Notes: generated from the letters alone by a model not told the origin. DNA of 37,115 nucleotides from Pseudomonadales bacterium RIFCSPLOWO2_12_59_9 (GCA_001830395.1 MHZN01000049.1:1-37115), one strand, 5' to 3'. Positions 1-10,289 are shown, counted from the stretch's first letter. Numbers and translations are program-made.

Positions 1-2003
1 GCCATGCCGATCGGGATCAGGTTGCCGATAAAGCTGGCCAACCCCAGGCGCCAGGCGCCGAACACCAGCATGACGAACAGCGACTCCATCAACAGCGAGC
101 CGAGCATGCCGCCGAACATGCCGGTGATGGAGCGCTCGCCAATATGGGCGAACATCAGCGACAGCGAGGCGCCCTCAACCTGCATGGGCGCCGGCGCATG
201 CTGTTGCAGCCAGGCCTTGGCGGCGGCATCCACGGCGATGATCTGCTGCCCGCTGGAAGTGCCGACCGCGACCCGTACCCGCGACTCGGAACGGTCGAAG
301 CGGATCAGGTAATTGAGGTCCATGCCAAACGGCATCGACAGCTCGTATTGCAGCAGGTATTGGGCAATTTCCTCACGGGAATCGGGGATCCGATAGAAGG
401 CCGGATCGTCGCCATGCATCACCTGATTCATCCGTTTGATGATGTCCACCAGGGAGTTCACCTGGGTCACGTCGGCCTGGGTTTTCAGCCACTGCTGGAA
501 GGCATCGACGGTCTTCAGGTAGGCCGGATCGCTGATCTGCTCCGGGCCGCCGGCCGGCAACGAATAGTTGAGTTCGGAGATGCCGGTCAGGTGCTGGTTA
601 ACGAACTCCATGTCCTGGCGAAAGGTGGTGTCGGGGGTGTAGTACTTGACTATGTCGTCGTTGATTTGATTGCGCGGCACACAGCTGATCAGCAACCCCG
701 CCAGCAGCAAAAGGGTGGCGAAAATCGGGTAGCGGCGCTTGATCACAAAGTCGGCCAGGCGACCCATCTGTGGCGAGTCGGAGGTCATCAACGGGGAGAT
801 TTTTTTCGGCGCCTGGCCCGGCAATATGGCCAGCAGCGGCGCGGTGAAAAACAGGGTGATCAGCAGGGCGAAAATCACCCCGGTGGCGACTATGTAGCCC
901 ATCACCCGAAACGGCGGTGAGTCGTTGAAGTGCAGGGTCAAAAAGCCAATCGCGGTCATCAGCGAGGTGACGCTCATGGCGCCCATATTGGTGCGCAGGC
1001 TGTCGACCATGGCCGTGCGCTTGTCGCGCCCGCCGTGCATGCCCTGAATCCAGTTGACCACCAGGTGAATGCCGTCGGCGAAGGCCATGGACAGAATCAT
1101 GATCGGCGCCACTATCACCGAATCGTTGATGGTCGGGGCGAAGAAACCGATCAGCCCGGCGCCGCCGAACACCGCCAGCAGGCAGGCGACAAAGGTCACC
1201 AGCATGGCTTTGACACTACGGAAGAAATACACCAGCAGCAGCATCATGGTCAGCATAAACCAGGGCCAGACACGCACCGCGTCGGCCTGGGATTCCTCCG
1301 GGAAGGCCTGGTTGGCGATGGTCTGCCCGGCCAGGTGCACCTCGATATCCGGATGGGCTTTTTGCAGCTCGGCGACCAGGGCGCGGATGGCGAATACCAC
1401 CTCTGGCACTTCCTTGATCTGCTCGACACCCGGCATATTCAGGGTCACCCGCACCCCGGCGACTGTGCCTTCGGGATTGACCAGGGCATTGACCAGGAAC
1501 GGCTCGGCCAGGGCCGCGCGGCGAATCTCGGCCAGGGCGGGGCCGTCCAGGGCGGCCGGATTAGCCACCAGATCGGCGCTGTCGATGCTGTCGCCGGCCA
1601 CCTGTACATATTGGAAGTTGGTCAGGGACTCGACCCGCTGGGAGTAGGGCAACTGCCAGCTTTTTTCGGTCAGCTCGCGCAGCACGCCGAGAAACTCGCG
1701 GCTGAATACCGAGCCGGACTGCGGGGCCAGGGCGATGATCACCGCATCGGTTTTCGCGTAGTCCTGGTGCAGCTTCTCGAAGGCCTGCAGTTGCGGATTT
1801 TCCGCGCTGAAAAACACCCGATGATCCAGCGAGTAGTGATAACCACCCAGGCCGCCGGCACCGGCAATCACCAGCAACAAACCGAACAGCATGGAGAGCA
1901 GCGGATGGCCGACTATCCAGCGCGACAGCCGGTCGATCTGCCGATCACTCCAACTCTTTTGGGGGCTCAGCTTTTGCAGGCCGGCGGGGGGGTCAGGGGT
2001 CAT
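1..2003 (-). CDS. RND superfamily (MMPL-like) exporter, partial; C-terminus beyond left edge
   Basis: Minus-strand open frame from ATG at 2003 (MTPDPPAGLQKLSPQKSWSDRQIDRLSRWIVGHPLLSMLFGLLLVIAGAGG...YHYSLDHRVFFSAENPQLQAFEKLHQDYAKT) running off the window; absent from the ORF track because it is open-ended. Plus-strand ORFs here are its antisense shadow. Neighbouring LolA-like gene fits this family's context. Confidence 0.85.
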   Translation of the reverse strand, partial: MTPDPPAGLQKLSPQKSWSDRQIDRLSRWIVGHPLLSMLFGLLLVIAGAGGLGGYHYSLDHRVFFSAENPQLQAFEKLHQDYAKTDAVIIALAPQSGSVFSREFLGVLRELTEKSWQLPYSQRVESLTNFQYVQVAGDSIDSADLVANPAALDGPALAEIRRAALAEPFLVNALVNPEGTVAGVRVTLNMPGVEQIKEVPEVVFAIRALVAELQKAHPDIEVHLAGQTIANQAFPEESQADAVRVWPWFMLTMMLLLVYFFRSVKAMLVTFVACLLAVFGGAGLIGFFAPTINDSVIVAPIMILSMAFADGIHLVVNWIQGMHGGRDKRTAMVDSLRTNMGAMSVTSLMTAIGFLTLHFNDSPPFRVMGYIVATGVIFALLITLFFTAPLLAILPGQAPKKISPLMTSDSPQMGRLADFVIKRRYPIFATLLLLAGLLISCVPRNQINDDIVKYYTPDTTFRQDMEFVNQHLTGISELNYSLPAGGPEQISDPAYLKTVDAFQQWLKTQADVTQVNSLVDIIKRMNQVMHGDDPAFYRIPDSREEIAQYLLQYELSMPFGMDLNYLIRFDRSESRVRVAVGTSSGQQIIAVDAAAKAWLQQHAPAPMQVEGASLSLMFAHIGERSITGMFGGMLGSLLMESLFVMLVFGAWRLGLASFIGNLIPIGM

Positions 2004-2097
2004 CTCAAAGCCTCTTGCGGTTCAGGTGGCGAAGGCTGCGCGAGCGGCCTTTCTCGGCATCGGTGGGCAGCGTCAACAACGTGGGTCTGGGGTGTGG

Positions 2098-3408
2098 TTA
2101 GAAAAACCAGCTCAACTCCAGGCGTAAAAAATCGTCCTGCAGCAAGGGCCGCAATTTGTTTTGCGGGTCCGCGCTACTGAGAAACTCGACGGCGCTCTGC
2201 GGCTGCGGGCTGCCATTGGCGAACACCCGCAGCTCCAGGGCCAGCAACAGCTCATCGCTGAGCCGCCGCTCGGCCTCGACGCTGAACAGCCGCTCGCCGC
2301 TGTAGCGATCGATAATCACGCTGGTCAACAGGCTGCTGCTGGCCGCATCGTTAAACCCCAAGCGCCAGCCCAGCAGAATGTCGTGCTCGAACGGCCCGCT
2401 GGCCCGTTCATCGCGGCTGTCGTAGAGGTATTCCGCCAGCCAACCCAGATCCAGCGGGCTGTCGAAGACGCCGACCTGGGTGTATTCCAGCCCGGCGTCG
2501 GCGGCCTGGTAATTCTCCAGGCCGCCATTGCGCTGGATCGCTTCCAGCTTCCAGAGCAGATCGCCCTGGGTAACCTGCAGATCCAGCCCCAACTGATTAA
2601 TCAGCGGGTAGTAGGGCGCCAGCACCGGTGCATAGCCGGGGGCGAAGCCGCTGAGCTGGCCGTCACTGAACAGCAGCTGGCTGTAGTCAACCACCGGCAG
2701 CAGTTCCGGTTCACGGGCGGTGCCGGAGTAACCGCTGAGGCCCAGGCGCAGCGCCGGCAGATTGAGCTGCCAACGCGCGGCCAGGTCTAGGCGGTGGTTC
2801 TCGCGCGCGGATTCATAGCTGGCCAGGTCCTCATCCACCACCAGTGGCAAACGCAGCCGGCCGTCGGCGTCCGGAAAGCGCCGTTCACGGGAGCCAGTGA
2901 GCACAAACAGATCGAGCATCTGTTGCTCGCCTTCCAGCGCCAGGTTGATCATCGGTTGGCCGAGCTTCTGCTCGCCGTCGAGGCTTTCCACTTGGTCGGT
3001 CTGGTTGATGATGTCCACCAGGTGCACGCCTTCGGTGACCCCCCAAAACACTTGGCAAATCCCGCTGCGCAGCTCATAACCATCGCCCAGATGGTTCCAG
3101 CTGGCCTCGCGCAGATCGAAATGGCTGCGCTCGGCGTCGCGGCTGTCGCCCCGCACGAAGGGGCTGAGGGCGAAGCGATCACTGCCGTTGTTCAGGTCGT
3201 GCCAGAAGTTACTCAGCAGGCTCAGGGAGGTATCGCTCTGGGCTTGGCTCTGGGCGCCCTCGTCGGCGAAACCCCAGAGTTCCAGACTCAACTCGTAGCG
3301 TTGCTCCAGTGCCGATACCGGCAGGCTGGGCAGTAGGGCGAGCAGGGCAACGGCGAGGCGACTGGTGCTGTTAGCGGACACGGAGCAAGGCGTTCTGGCT
3401 AAAGTCAC
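2098..3408 (-). CDS. Putative outer-membrane beta-barrel protein associated with RND exporter
   Basis: 436-aa ORF with signal peptide-like N-terminus (LAVALLALLPSLPVSALEQ) and C-terminal aromatic residue (LRLELSWFF) typical of OM proteins; sits between RND exporter and LolA-like gene. Start may be internal because the N-terminus overlaps the next gene. Confidence 0.7.
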   Translation of the reverse strand: MTLARTPCSVSANSTSRLAVALLALLPSLPVSALEQRYELSLELWGFADEGAQSQAQSDTSLSLLSNFWHDLNNGSDRFALSPFVRGDSRDAERSHFDLREASWNHLGDGYELRSGICQVFWGVTEGVHLVDIINQTDQVESLDGEQKLGQPMINLALEGEQQMLDLFVLTGSRERRFPDADGRLRLPLVVDEDLASYESARENHRLDLAARWQLNLPALRLGLSGYSGTAREPELLPVVDYSQLLFSDGQLSGFAPGYAPVLAPYYPLINQLGLDLQVTQGDLLWKLEAIQRNGGLENYQAADAGLEYTQVGVFDSPLDLGWLAEYLYDSRDERASGPFEHDILLGWRLGFNDAASSSLLTSVIIDRYSGERLFSVEAERRLSDELLLALELRVFANGSPQPQSAVEFLSSADPQNKLRPLLQDDFLRLELSWFF

Positions 3409-4141
3409 GCTCGCTCAGGCCGCTGTTAAAACTGAAGTCGCGCCACTGCAGACGGGTCTGTTTACCGGTCTGCTGATTGACCATCAGCATCTGCCCTGGC
3501 CGCCAGTGTTTGCCGGCGTATTGTTGGAAGTCCGTGGCGTTATAGGTTTTCAGCAGGGTGTTTTTGCGGTCGAAATACTCGATACGGCGGATCAGGTACT
3601 GCTGTTTGTCGATCCACAGCCGCTGGCGGGCATAACCCGAGTAGCTGTCGTTGGGAATTCGCTCCAGGCTGAAGCAGGGCAGACCGTCCAGGCTCTCTTC
3701 GGTCAACGTCTGATAGTGAAACTTTTGCCAAAAAGGCGTGACAATATCTTCGAAAGCGAACTCAGAGCCCATGAAAGGGCCGGACTTGTTGCGGGCGCCA
3801 ATCTGCTTGATCCGTTTCACCGCCGGCAGGTACAGCCACTGCTCGTCTTCACCGCTGGCCCGGTTATGGGAGAGCAGGCCGGAGCCGGCCAGATCACGCG
3901 GGGTGTCGAAGGTCATCAGGGTTTGATCGCTGGCGTCGGCGGCCTCACGGCTGCGCACCCGCAGGCTGCGGCTGGCGGTTTCACCGCTGGGGCTGATCAG
4001 GGTCATCTCCAGCTGCATCTGCACATCGCCATAGCCGCGCAGATTGTCGTCCGCACGCATGGCCACCTGCTCAGCCGTTTGCGCCTGAGCAGGCAGTGAC
4101 AGGACAAAAACCAGGGGCAGCAGCAGCGCATACAGGCGCAT
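3371..4141 (-). CDS. Outer membrane lipoprotein-sorting (LolA-like) protein
   Basis: MRLYALLLPLVFVLSLPAQAQTAEQVAMRADDNLRGYGDVQMQLEMTLISPSG...; signal peptide and family-like pattern; internal Met (4141) preferred over the ORF-track start at 4159. Confidence 0.8.
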   Translation of the reverse strand: MRLYALLLPLVFVLSLPAQAQTAEQVAMRADDNLRGYGDVQMQLEMTLISPSGETASRSLRVRSREAADASDQTLMTFDTPRDLAGSGLLSHNRASGEDEQWLYLPAVKRIKQIGARNKSGPFMGSEFAFEDIVTPFWQKFHYQTLTEESLDGLPCFSLERIPNDSYSGYARQRLWIDKQQYLIRRIEYFDRKNTLLKTYNATDFQQYAGKHWRPGQMLMVNQQTGKQTRLQWRDFSFNSGLSERDFSQNALLRVR

Positions 4142-4699
4142 GGCAGTTCCTTCTGGCACATGACCAGATTAGGGGAAAGAAAAGGGGGGCTGAAAATGCG
4201 TGCTGAGCGCGGCGCGCGGCGAACTGGCGGCAGCTGTATATCGCTGTATTTGCGCCGTTGATGGTTACAAAAAGTATCAGCCTTGACTGTTTTGGTAGGC
4301 CTTACTAAAGGTGGGTGACCGTTCGTACTTGAATATGACTGTTCGTATTCGAACATTTAAGGCGCTGCTGAATTTTGCTGCATGGCCCGCCGCCAGTGCC
4401 TCGCCCACGGACCTGGGTGGCCGTTAAGGGCTTGGGGCGGCGGGAAAGAAAATCTGCCCGATCGGCAGTTTGGTTGCGGCGATGCGCCCCAGGGCCCCAC
4501 CGAAGCGCTGTTCGAGAACCTCTGCGAACCTTACGAAAACCTGCTGGCGAGCCTGAATGGCGCCTTTATGATCAGCTCTTTCAAGGTGTTTTCCCCTCAT
4601 TGGCCTTAATCACCCGGTCCGTTGATGCGTGAGCATGCGCCGCCTTGCCCTCCAGCCATTCCTTGGGTTTGGCTTTTTTGGGGCCGGCTACTTGCTTGG

Positions 4700-4864
4700 G
4701 AGCGGATCAAGCGAAGGATCTATGGCGCACGGCAGGATGCCCGGGCTGTTGTGTTCGATTACATCGAGATGTTTTACAACCCAAAACCCCAGCACGGCTT
4801 CAACAACCAGCTATCCCGGGTAGAGTTTGAAAAGCGACATTTATTGAGCTTGGAAAGTGTCTAG
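4700..4864 (+). pseudogene. IS3-family transposase C-terminal remnant
   Basis: ERIKRRIYGARQDARAVVFDYIEMFYNPKPQHGFNNQLSRVEFEKRHLLSLESV matches the characteristic IS3 OrfB C-terminus (VFDYIEMFYNPxRRHG...SPVEFE); no N-terminal part present. Confidence 0.85.
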
Positions 4865-4999
4865 GAAATCCGCGGCGATTCAAAAAATGCCGGCCGTGCT
4901 TCGGATATAAGTCGGGAAAGTCTTCATCAGTAGTTTCGTTACTTTAAAATTTAGGCGCATTAGCGAGACACAAGAAAAAATATTAAGACTTGTCATCTC

Positions 5000-5371
5000 T
5001 TAACTTTTAATCAAGGCTCTGACTTCGCCGTGCTTATCCACGCGGCCTGTTATTGTCCTGGTTATGGTATAGCTACCGCCATCGTCATTTGTGTTTTTAT
5101 CGTCGAATTCAACTGTCAGTTTTTCTCCATGCGCGTAACCCTTCGTTTTTATTAGAAGGCCAACAGTATCTCCGGCGGAAATATTTGTTATTTCGACAGA
5201 GAAATCACTCTTCATCCACTGGATTGCTATAATTTCCTTATCACTGCCTTCCAAAGATTTCGTCATGTTTTTTGTGGTCGCCGGAATCGGGCCTGGATAA
5301 TGGGGACAACTACAACCTGCCATCAGCAGGTTCAGCATAAAAAACATTGCCAGCCACTTTAGTGTCGTCAT
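5000..5371 (-). CDS. Small putative lipoprotein
   Basis: MTTLKWLAMFFMLNLLMAGCSCPHYPGP: hydrophobic segment plus lipobox LMAGC; about 123 aa. Confidence 0.65.
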   Translation of the reverse strand: MTTLKWLAMFFMLNLLMAGCSCPHYPGPIPATTKNMTKSLEGSDKEIIAIQWMKSDFSVEITNISAGDTVGLLIKTKGYAHGEKLTVEFDDKNTNDDGGSYTITRTITGRVDKHGEVRALIKS

Positions 5372-5478
5372 TTTATATACCGACCTCACTGCAGTATCAG
5401 AATTTATTTTATTTGTATCACAGTTATTTTTGAATAATTACACTGCTTGGAAAGTCTTGGTGTGCGTCTTTCCGAACT

Positions 5479-7011
5479 TTATAGGTTTTCAGAAAGTTGG
5501 TTGGTTTCATTTTGTGGCGTATTGGTCATTCGGATCAAGGTATCAATTATTCCGATCATATTTTCAAAAACTTCTTCCTGGGCTACTGCCGCGGCTTTGA
5601 ATTTCTCAGGATCTTGAAATTTTCCTCCTTGTGAAAGGGGGGCAGTCCAGCGTTGAGTTTTCCTATTTTCGTAACCGATGCTGAAATAAAAATAAAGTTG
5701 GTAAAAGAGCCAGCCTCGATCGTTAGGGTAGCGCTGCGCGAGCTGTGACATCTGTCGCTGTGCGTCGATGTATGAGGTTAATGCCTTATCATTCATTGCT
5801 CTGTTAATGTAAAAGTCGGCCATTGTTTTGTGGCTGGCGACTAAATCCATTTGCCACTCTGTGTTCCTCGGATTCATCTGAATTAGGTTGGCTCGTATTT
5901 TTAATGCTTGGGCATAATGAGCTAACACTTCGCCTTCTAGTTTTTCACCTGGCCCATTGTTATCGTCTTTAATAGCAGCGAACTCCATATGTGCCGCTGC
6001 CAGGTCGTGTTGCCATTCCATGTTGGCTGGGTTCATAGCAGCCAAATCTTGGTACAAGCCAAATTCATCGGTCACTGCGTCGTGAGCCGCTTTCCATTTC
6101 CCCCTTATAGCCAAGGCTTCCCCGATCTTACCGAAGGTCACTGCCAACTCGCGAACGAAGAGCGCATTAGTCTCATTGCTGCTGAACAGTTTCTTTCGTA
6201 TCGTCAATGCCTCATGGTATTCAGCAGGCAATGCGCCTGTCATGGAGTTCACTTGGTCTGCAATTGTCTCGTATGCCGTAGCGAGATTGCGTTGAAACTC
6301 ATTATTGCCAGGCTCTAACTTTACCAGGCGAAGGAGAATATCCAGTGCAGGCTGATAGTAAACTCTGACTTCTTCGATCCCCACATGGCCCGGAGTTGTT
6401 TTTGTATAATTCAGTGCGAGAGCACGATGCCATTTATTGTTGTCGGGCTGCAATGTGACGAGACGTTGATATAAGGCACGTGCTGTGCCGTAGTAACGCC
6501 GGGCGGTATCACGAAACTCCCACAGCGCTTGTTCCGAATCCGCTGCCGCGGTTGCTTCAAGGCGCGCCACCTTTCCTATGAGATCGGTGTGCGGGTGGGA
6601 CTTAAGGTTGTTACGCGCCAGTTCGAGGGCTGCCCTGTATCCTGCACTGTAGGGGAATTTGTGCCTGGCTCTCAGCGTTTGAAGGTCCCCCATCCGATCT
6701 AGCGCCAGGGCTAGAGCATACTGTGCATCAGTACTGCCGGGATGCTTTTCGGCGTCGGTGTACGCCGAGTTCACCTCCGCAGTAGCGCGCTCGAGGTCGT
6801 TGTTTGTTTGAAAGACTTGATTATCCCCAAGGTTGCTGGATTGAGCGACTGCCAGCGTGTCCGTCATCAGGCAACCAACTACGACTGTTGCCGTAAAAAT
6901 ACGTTTTTGCCATTTCCCAAAAGCGATGACTATATAGCCCCTGGAGAGCAAAAAATTGACTTTTAATGCGCCCAACAGAGACGTGGCAATTGCTTTTGTT
7001 ATGAAATGCAT
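5479..7011 (-). CDS. TPR-like repeat protein, uncharacterised
   Basis: 510-aa ORF; recurring LxPxNxxWxxxLAxxY-type helical repeats (LVTLQPDNNKWHRALALNYTK, LVKLEPGNNEFQRNLATAYETI, LAAMNPANMEWQHDLAAAHMEF, LIQMNPRNTEWQMDLVASHKTM); N-terminal hydrophobic segment. Confidence 0.75.
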   Translation of the reverse strand: MHFITKAIATSLLGALKVNFLLSRGYIVIAFGKWQKRIFTATVVVGCLMTDTLAVAQSSNLGDNQVFQTNNDLERATAEVNSAYTDAEKHPGSTDAQYALALALDRMGDLQTLRARHKFPYSAGYRAALELARNNLKSHPHTDLIGKVARLEATAAADSEQALWEFRDTARRYYGTARALYQRLVTLQPDNNKWHRALALNYTKTTPGHVGIEEVRVYYQPALDILLRLVKLEPGNNEFQRNLATAYETIADQVNSMTGALPAEYHEALTIRKKLFSSNETNALFVRELAVTFGKIGEALAIRGKWKAAHDAVTDEFGLYQDLAAMNPANMEWQHDLAAAHMEFAAIKDDNNGPGEKLEGEVLAHYAQALKIRANLIQMNPRNTEWQMDLVASHKTMADFYINRAMNDKALTSYIDAQRQMSQLAQRYPNDRGWLFYQLYFYFSIGYENRKTQRWTAPLSQGGKFQDPEKFKAAAVAQEEVFENMIGIIDTLIRMTNTPQNETNQLSENL

Positions 7012-7429
7012 TTTGATACTTCCCGCCAGACGAATATTAGACTACGAACAAAGGTGGGGGCTGGCCAACCCCTAACCTTGGATGAGCAATTCGAACTTTA
7101 AACAGAACTTACGCTGATTTCACTGCCGCTGCCACCTACATTAAAGCAATCCTCGTTTCCATGTTTAAAATATCGAAATGCTGATATGACTTACGATTTT
7201 TTAGAATCGTGTATGCGCCCACACTCAAGTATATAGGTGCGGTTTAATTACAGATTTCCTGGCGGTCAGAATTCTTTAGGCGCGCCAGTCAATATGTGCA
7301 CTCATATAAGGCTTGTTTAATGTTCCGTTTTGAACCGTATTGGCCTCATGGATGATTTTTTTGTTGACTAGAAAAAGGCCATGGCTCTCATTGGCAGGAT
7401 ATCGAATGCGACCTTTTAGGGATTTAAGC

Positions 7430-7707
7430 TTCGAACAACAGCACTACCGGGCCAGCGGCTTCATCTGGTGAATGTCGCGATTGCGCTGTGGAATACGGTC
7501 TACCTGGAGCGGGCAACTCAAGTGCTGACGCACGCCGGAAACTCGGTGAATCCTGACATGTATCAATACCCGTCGTCGCTGGGCTGGAAGCACGTCATCC
7601 TGACCGGAGATTACGTCTGGCGGCAGAGCCGCAAGCTGAAAAATGGGAAGTTCAGGCCGCTCGGCCAGGTCGGAAACTTTAGCGTACGATTTTTCCGAAT
7701 TCTGTAG
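7430..7707 (+). pseudogene. tnpA: Tn3-family transposase (TnpA) C-terminal remnant
   Basis: [24 protein letters not shown]...[32 protein letters not shown] resembles the TnpA C-terminus (VVAAIVLWNTVYL...LSPLGWEHINLTGDY.W...G.FRPL); upstream match EQQHYRASG is in another frame, indicating a frameshift. Confidence 0.85.
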
Positions 7708-7768
7708 GCTCCCCACGCTTGCAATCGGTAAATACAGGGCGCGCTAATGCGCGCCTAAGCCCAGCGCT

Positions 7769-7808
7769 AAAAAGCCGAGGCCCGCTAGATGCGGGCCTCG
7801 GCTTTTTT
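7769..7808. terminator. Bidirectional rho-independent terminator
   Basis: aaaaagccgaggcccgc-tagat-gcgggcctcggctttttt: perfect stem with A/T tracts on both sides, between the tnpA remnant and the 7832 CDS end. Confidence 0.9.
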
Positions 7809-7831
7809 ATGGCGATTGCGCTGCGGTTAGG

Positions 7832-9226
7832 CTAGTAAACCCACACCTCAACCCGGCGGTTTTTAATACGCCCCTCATCGCCCTGGTTATTGGCGACCGG
7901 CAATTCGGCGCCGAAACCGATGATCTTGTCGATGATCAGCTGGCCTTTGCTCAGCTCCCGGCGGACCACCTGGGCGCGCCATTTAGACAGAATCAACGCA
8001 TGGGCTTCATCGACCTTGGGGTCGCCAAAGCCAACCAGCACCACCTTGTGCTGGGTTTTTTGCTGTTTTTCCAGGTACTCAAGCACCCGCTCGACGTCGC
8101 GCAGGGCCTTGTTGTCCAGGTTGGCGCTGCCTTGCTGGAAGCGGAAGTTGACGCTCAGGCGCTGCGCCTGATGGGCCAGTTCGCGGTAGATCGGCGGCAT
8201 GCTGGAGCTGGCGTTAACGTTAACGGCGCTGACCGTCTGGGGCACGAAGCCCGCTTTCTCGACCAGTGCCTGGCCTTTATCGCTGTGAGCGAACTGCACC
8301 AGGGCTTGTCCCCAGGGGTTGTTGGCGCTGGGCGGGGTGTAGAAAAACAACCGGCGCGACAGCGGATAGTCTTCGGTCGCCACCAGGGTGGCGGTCGGCA
8401 ACATCGGCCGCGATTGGCCATCGGTTACCGCCAGGGCCTTGGCTTGGCGAATATAGGGCAGCCCGATAAAGCCGATGCCTTGCGGGTCCTGGCTGACGGC
8501 GTCGGACAACTGCTCGCTGGACTCGAAACGCCTGCTGCTGGCCGCCAAGGTCTTGCCGTTAGCCGTCAGCACCAGTTCCTTGAAGGTATCAAAGGTGCCG
8601 GAGTTGTCGTCGCGGGCATACAGATGAATAGGCCCACCACTGCCGCCGAGTTCCTCCCAGGTTGTAATCTCGCCGCTAAACACCTGGGCAATTTGGCTGG
8701 TGGTGAGGCTGCTCACTGGGTTTTGCTGGTTAAGGATCACGGCCAAGCCGTCGATGGCGATGATGTGCTCGGCCGCGGCGCTGTGAAAGTCGCCCAGGGC
8801 CGACAGGCTTTGCGCTTCGGCGGCTTTAATCGGCCGCGAGCTGGCGCCGAGCTGCGCGCTGGCATCTTTCAAGGCGACAAAGGCGGTGCCTGAGCCGTGG
8901 GCCGCCACCTCGATAAATACCCGCTGCTTGGCGGCGTTAATGCCCGACACGCGCTGTTCATTGGCAACCTTGGCTGCCTCGATGCGCACTTCCTGAAAAC
9001 CTTGTTCTTCCAGCAAGCCCTTGACCAGGGCCGGCCCCAAGCGGGCGCCTATGGTATTGGAACCCTGGATCTGTAACGCCGGCTGGCCCTCGGGCGGCAA
9101 GGGCAGGGCGGCGAACACCCGCCAAGGCAGGGCGTAGCAGAGAAAGCCAAGAATCAACCAGCCGCTGGTGCGGCCCCAGGTGTCGTTATCAGTGGTAGAC
9201 GGGTTGCGCAGCATGCGGGCATGCAC
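7832..9226 (-). CDS. PstS-like phosphate-binding domain fused to C-terminal OmpA-like domain
   Basis: ALQIQGSNTIGARLGPALVKGLL...NQQNPVSSLTTSQIAQVFSGEITTWEELGG (PstS-like) followed by VNFRFQQGSANLDNKALRDVERVLEYLEKQQ...LVGFGDPK...LSKWRAQVVRREL...GFGAELPVANNQGDEGRIKNRRVEVWVY (OmpA-like). Confidence 0.88.
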   Translation of the reverse strand: MHARMLRNPSTTDNDTWGRTSGWLILGFLCYALPWRVFAALPLPPEGQPALQIQGSNTIGARLGPALVKGLLEEQGFQEVRIEAAKVANEQRVSGINAAKQRVFIEVAAHGSGTAFVALKDASAQLGASSRPIKAAEAQSLSALGDFHSAAAEHIIAIDGLAVILNQQNPVSSLTTSQIAQVFSGEITTWEELGGSGGPIHLYARDDNSGTFDTFKELVLTANGKTLAASSRRFESSEQLSDAVSQDPQGIGFIGLPYIRQAKALAVTDGQSRPMLPTATLVATEDYPLSRRLFFYTPPSANNPWGQALVQFAHSDKGQALVEKAGFVPQTVSAVNVNASSSMPPIYRELAHQAQRLSVNFRFQQGSANLDNKALRDVERVLEYLEKQQKTQHKVVLVGFGDPKVDEAHALILSKWRAQVVRRELSKGQLIIDKIIGFGAELPVANNQGDEGRIKNRRVEVWVY

Positions 9227-9331
9227 CTTAGGTTAGGGAGGAACGTGCTGCGCAGATTAAGTCAGATAGATTACCGAAAGATGACAGTGACTGGCCGGCC
9301 ATGGCTCTAGTGCGGGCCTTAGCGAAGCTGG

Positions 9332-10144
9332 CTAGCTCAACTGCAGCCAGATCGGGGCGTGGTCCGAGGGCTTCTCCATGCCGCGCAGTTCATAGTCGAT
9401 ACCGGCCGCCTGGATGCGATTCTGCAGCGCCGTGCTGGCCAGTATCACGTCGATGCGCAGGCCGCGTTTGGGTTGGTCCTCGAAGCCACGGCTGCGGTAA
9501 TCAAACCAGCTAAAGCAATCATTCACCTCGGGATAGAGCTGCCGGTAGCTGTCGTGCAGGCCCCAGTCCTTCAGGCGTTGCAACCACTCGCGCTCCTCGG
9601 GCAGAAAGCTGCATTTACCGGTTTTCAGCCAGCGCTTGGCATTCTCCGGGCCAATGCCGATGTCGCAATCTTGCGGGGAGATATTGATGTCGCCCATCAC
9701 TATCAGCGGCTGGTCCGGCTGGAACTGGCTTTCGAGCAGCGCTTGCAGGTCGGCATAAAACTGCGTCTTGGCCGGGAACTTGGTCGGGTGGTCGCGGTTT
9801 TCGCCCTGGGGAAAGTAGCCATTCATGATGGTAATGGGCTGGCCATTGGCATCGGCGAAAGTGCCCCAGATAAACCGGCGCTGGGACTCTTCATTATCAT
9901 CGGCAAAGCCTTTATGCAGGCTCAGGGGCGCCTGGCGCGACAACAAGGCCACGCCGTAGTGACCTTTTTGCCCGTGGTAGTGCACCTGGTAGCCAAGCGC
10001 TTCAACCATTTCCAAGGGGAATTGCTCATCGCTGACTTTGGTTTCCTGCAGGCCTATTACATCGGGTTGATGCTTGTCGATCAGCGCCGCCAACTGATGG
10101 GGGCGGGCGCGCAGGCCGTTGATATTGAACGAAACAATCTTCAT
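9332..10144 (-). CDS. xthA: Exodeoxyribonuclease III
   Basis: [43 protein letters not shown]...[10 protein letters not shown]...[10 protein letters not shown]; endonuclease/exonuclease/phosphatase fold motifs. Start at MKIV preferred. Confidence 0.93.
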   Translation of the reverse strand: MKIVSFNINGLRARPHQLAALIDKHQPDVIGLQETKVSDEQFPLEMVEALGYQVHYHGQKGHYGVALLSRQAPLSLHKGFADDNEESQRRFIWGTFADANGQPITIMNGYFPQGENRDHPTKFPAKTQFYADLQALLESQFQPDQPLIVMGDINISPQDCDIGIGPENAKRWLKTGKCSFLPEEREWLQRLKDWGLHDSYRQLYPEVNDCFSWFDYRSRGFEDQPKRGLRIDVILASTALQNRIQAAGIDYELRGMEKPSDHAPIWLQLS

Positions 10145-10289
10145 GGGTGGCTGTCCTGGGGATTGGGCTGGCGTGGCTGCGATGCTAGCCGATCTGCTCT
10201 GCACTCGACCAGTGATCTGGCAGCCACACAGCTGCGGTGCTAACGTGCCAGAACCGACCCATAACCTAAAAGATATAAGAGGTCAGCCC

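Noticed and set aside
144-2180. Long plus-strand ORFs 144-920 and 930-2180
   Set aside because: Antisense to the RND/MMPL exporter, whose minus-strand translation is clearly protein-like; these have His/Gln/Gly-rich shadow composition typical of high-GC antisense frames.
4375-4632. 85-aa/75-aa plus-strand ORFs and a 58-aa minus-strand reading before the IS3 relic
   Set aside because: Competing frames with no recognisable family; probably decayed sequence.
8000-8893. Plus-strand ORF 297 aa
   Set aside because: Antisense to the PstS-OmpA gene, shadow composition.
9359-10243. Plus-strand ORF 294 aa
   Set aside because: Antisense to xthA; no independent motif.
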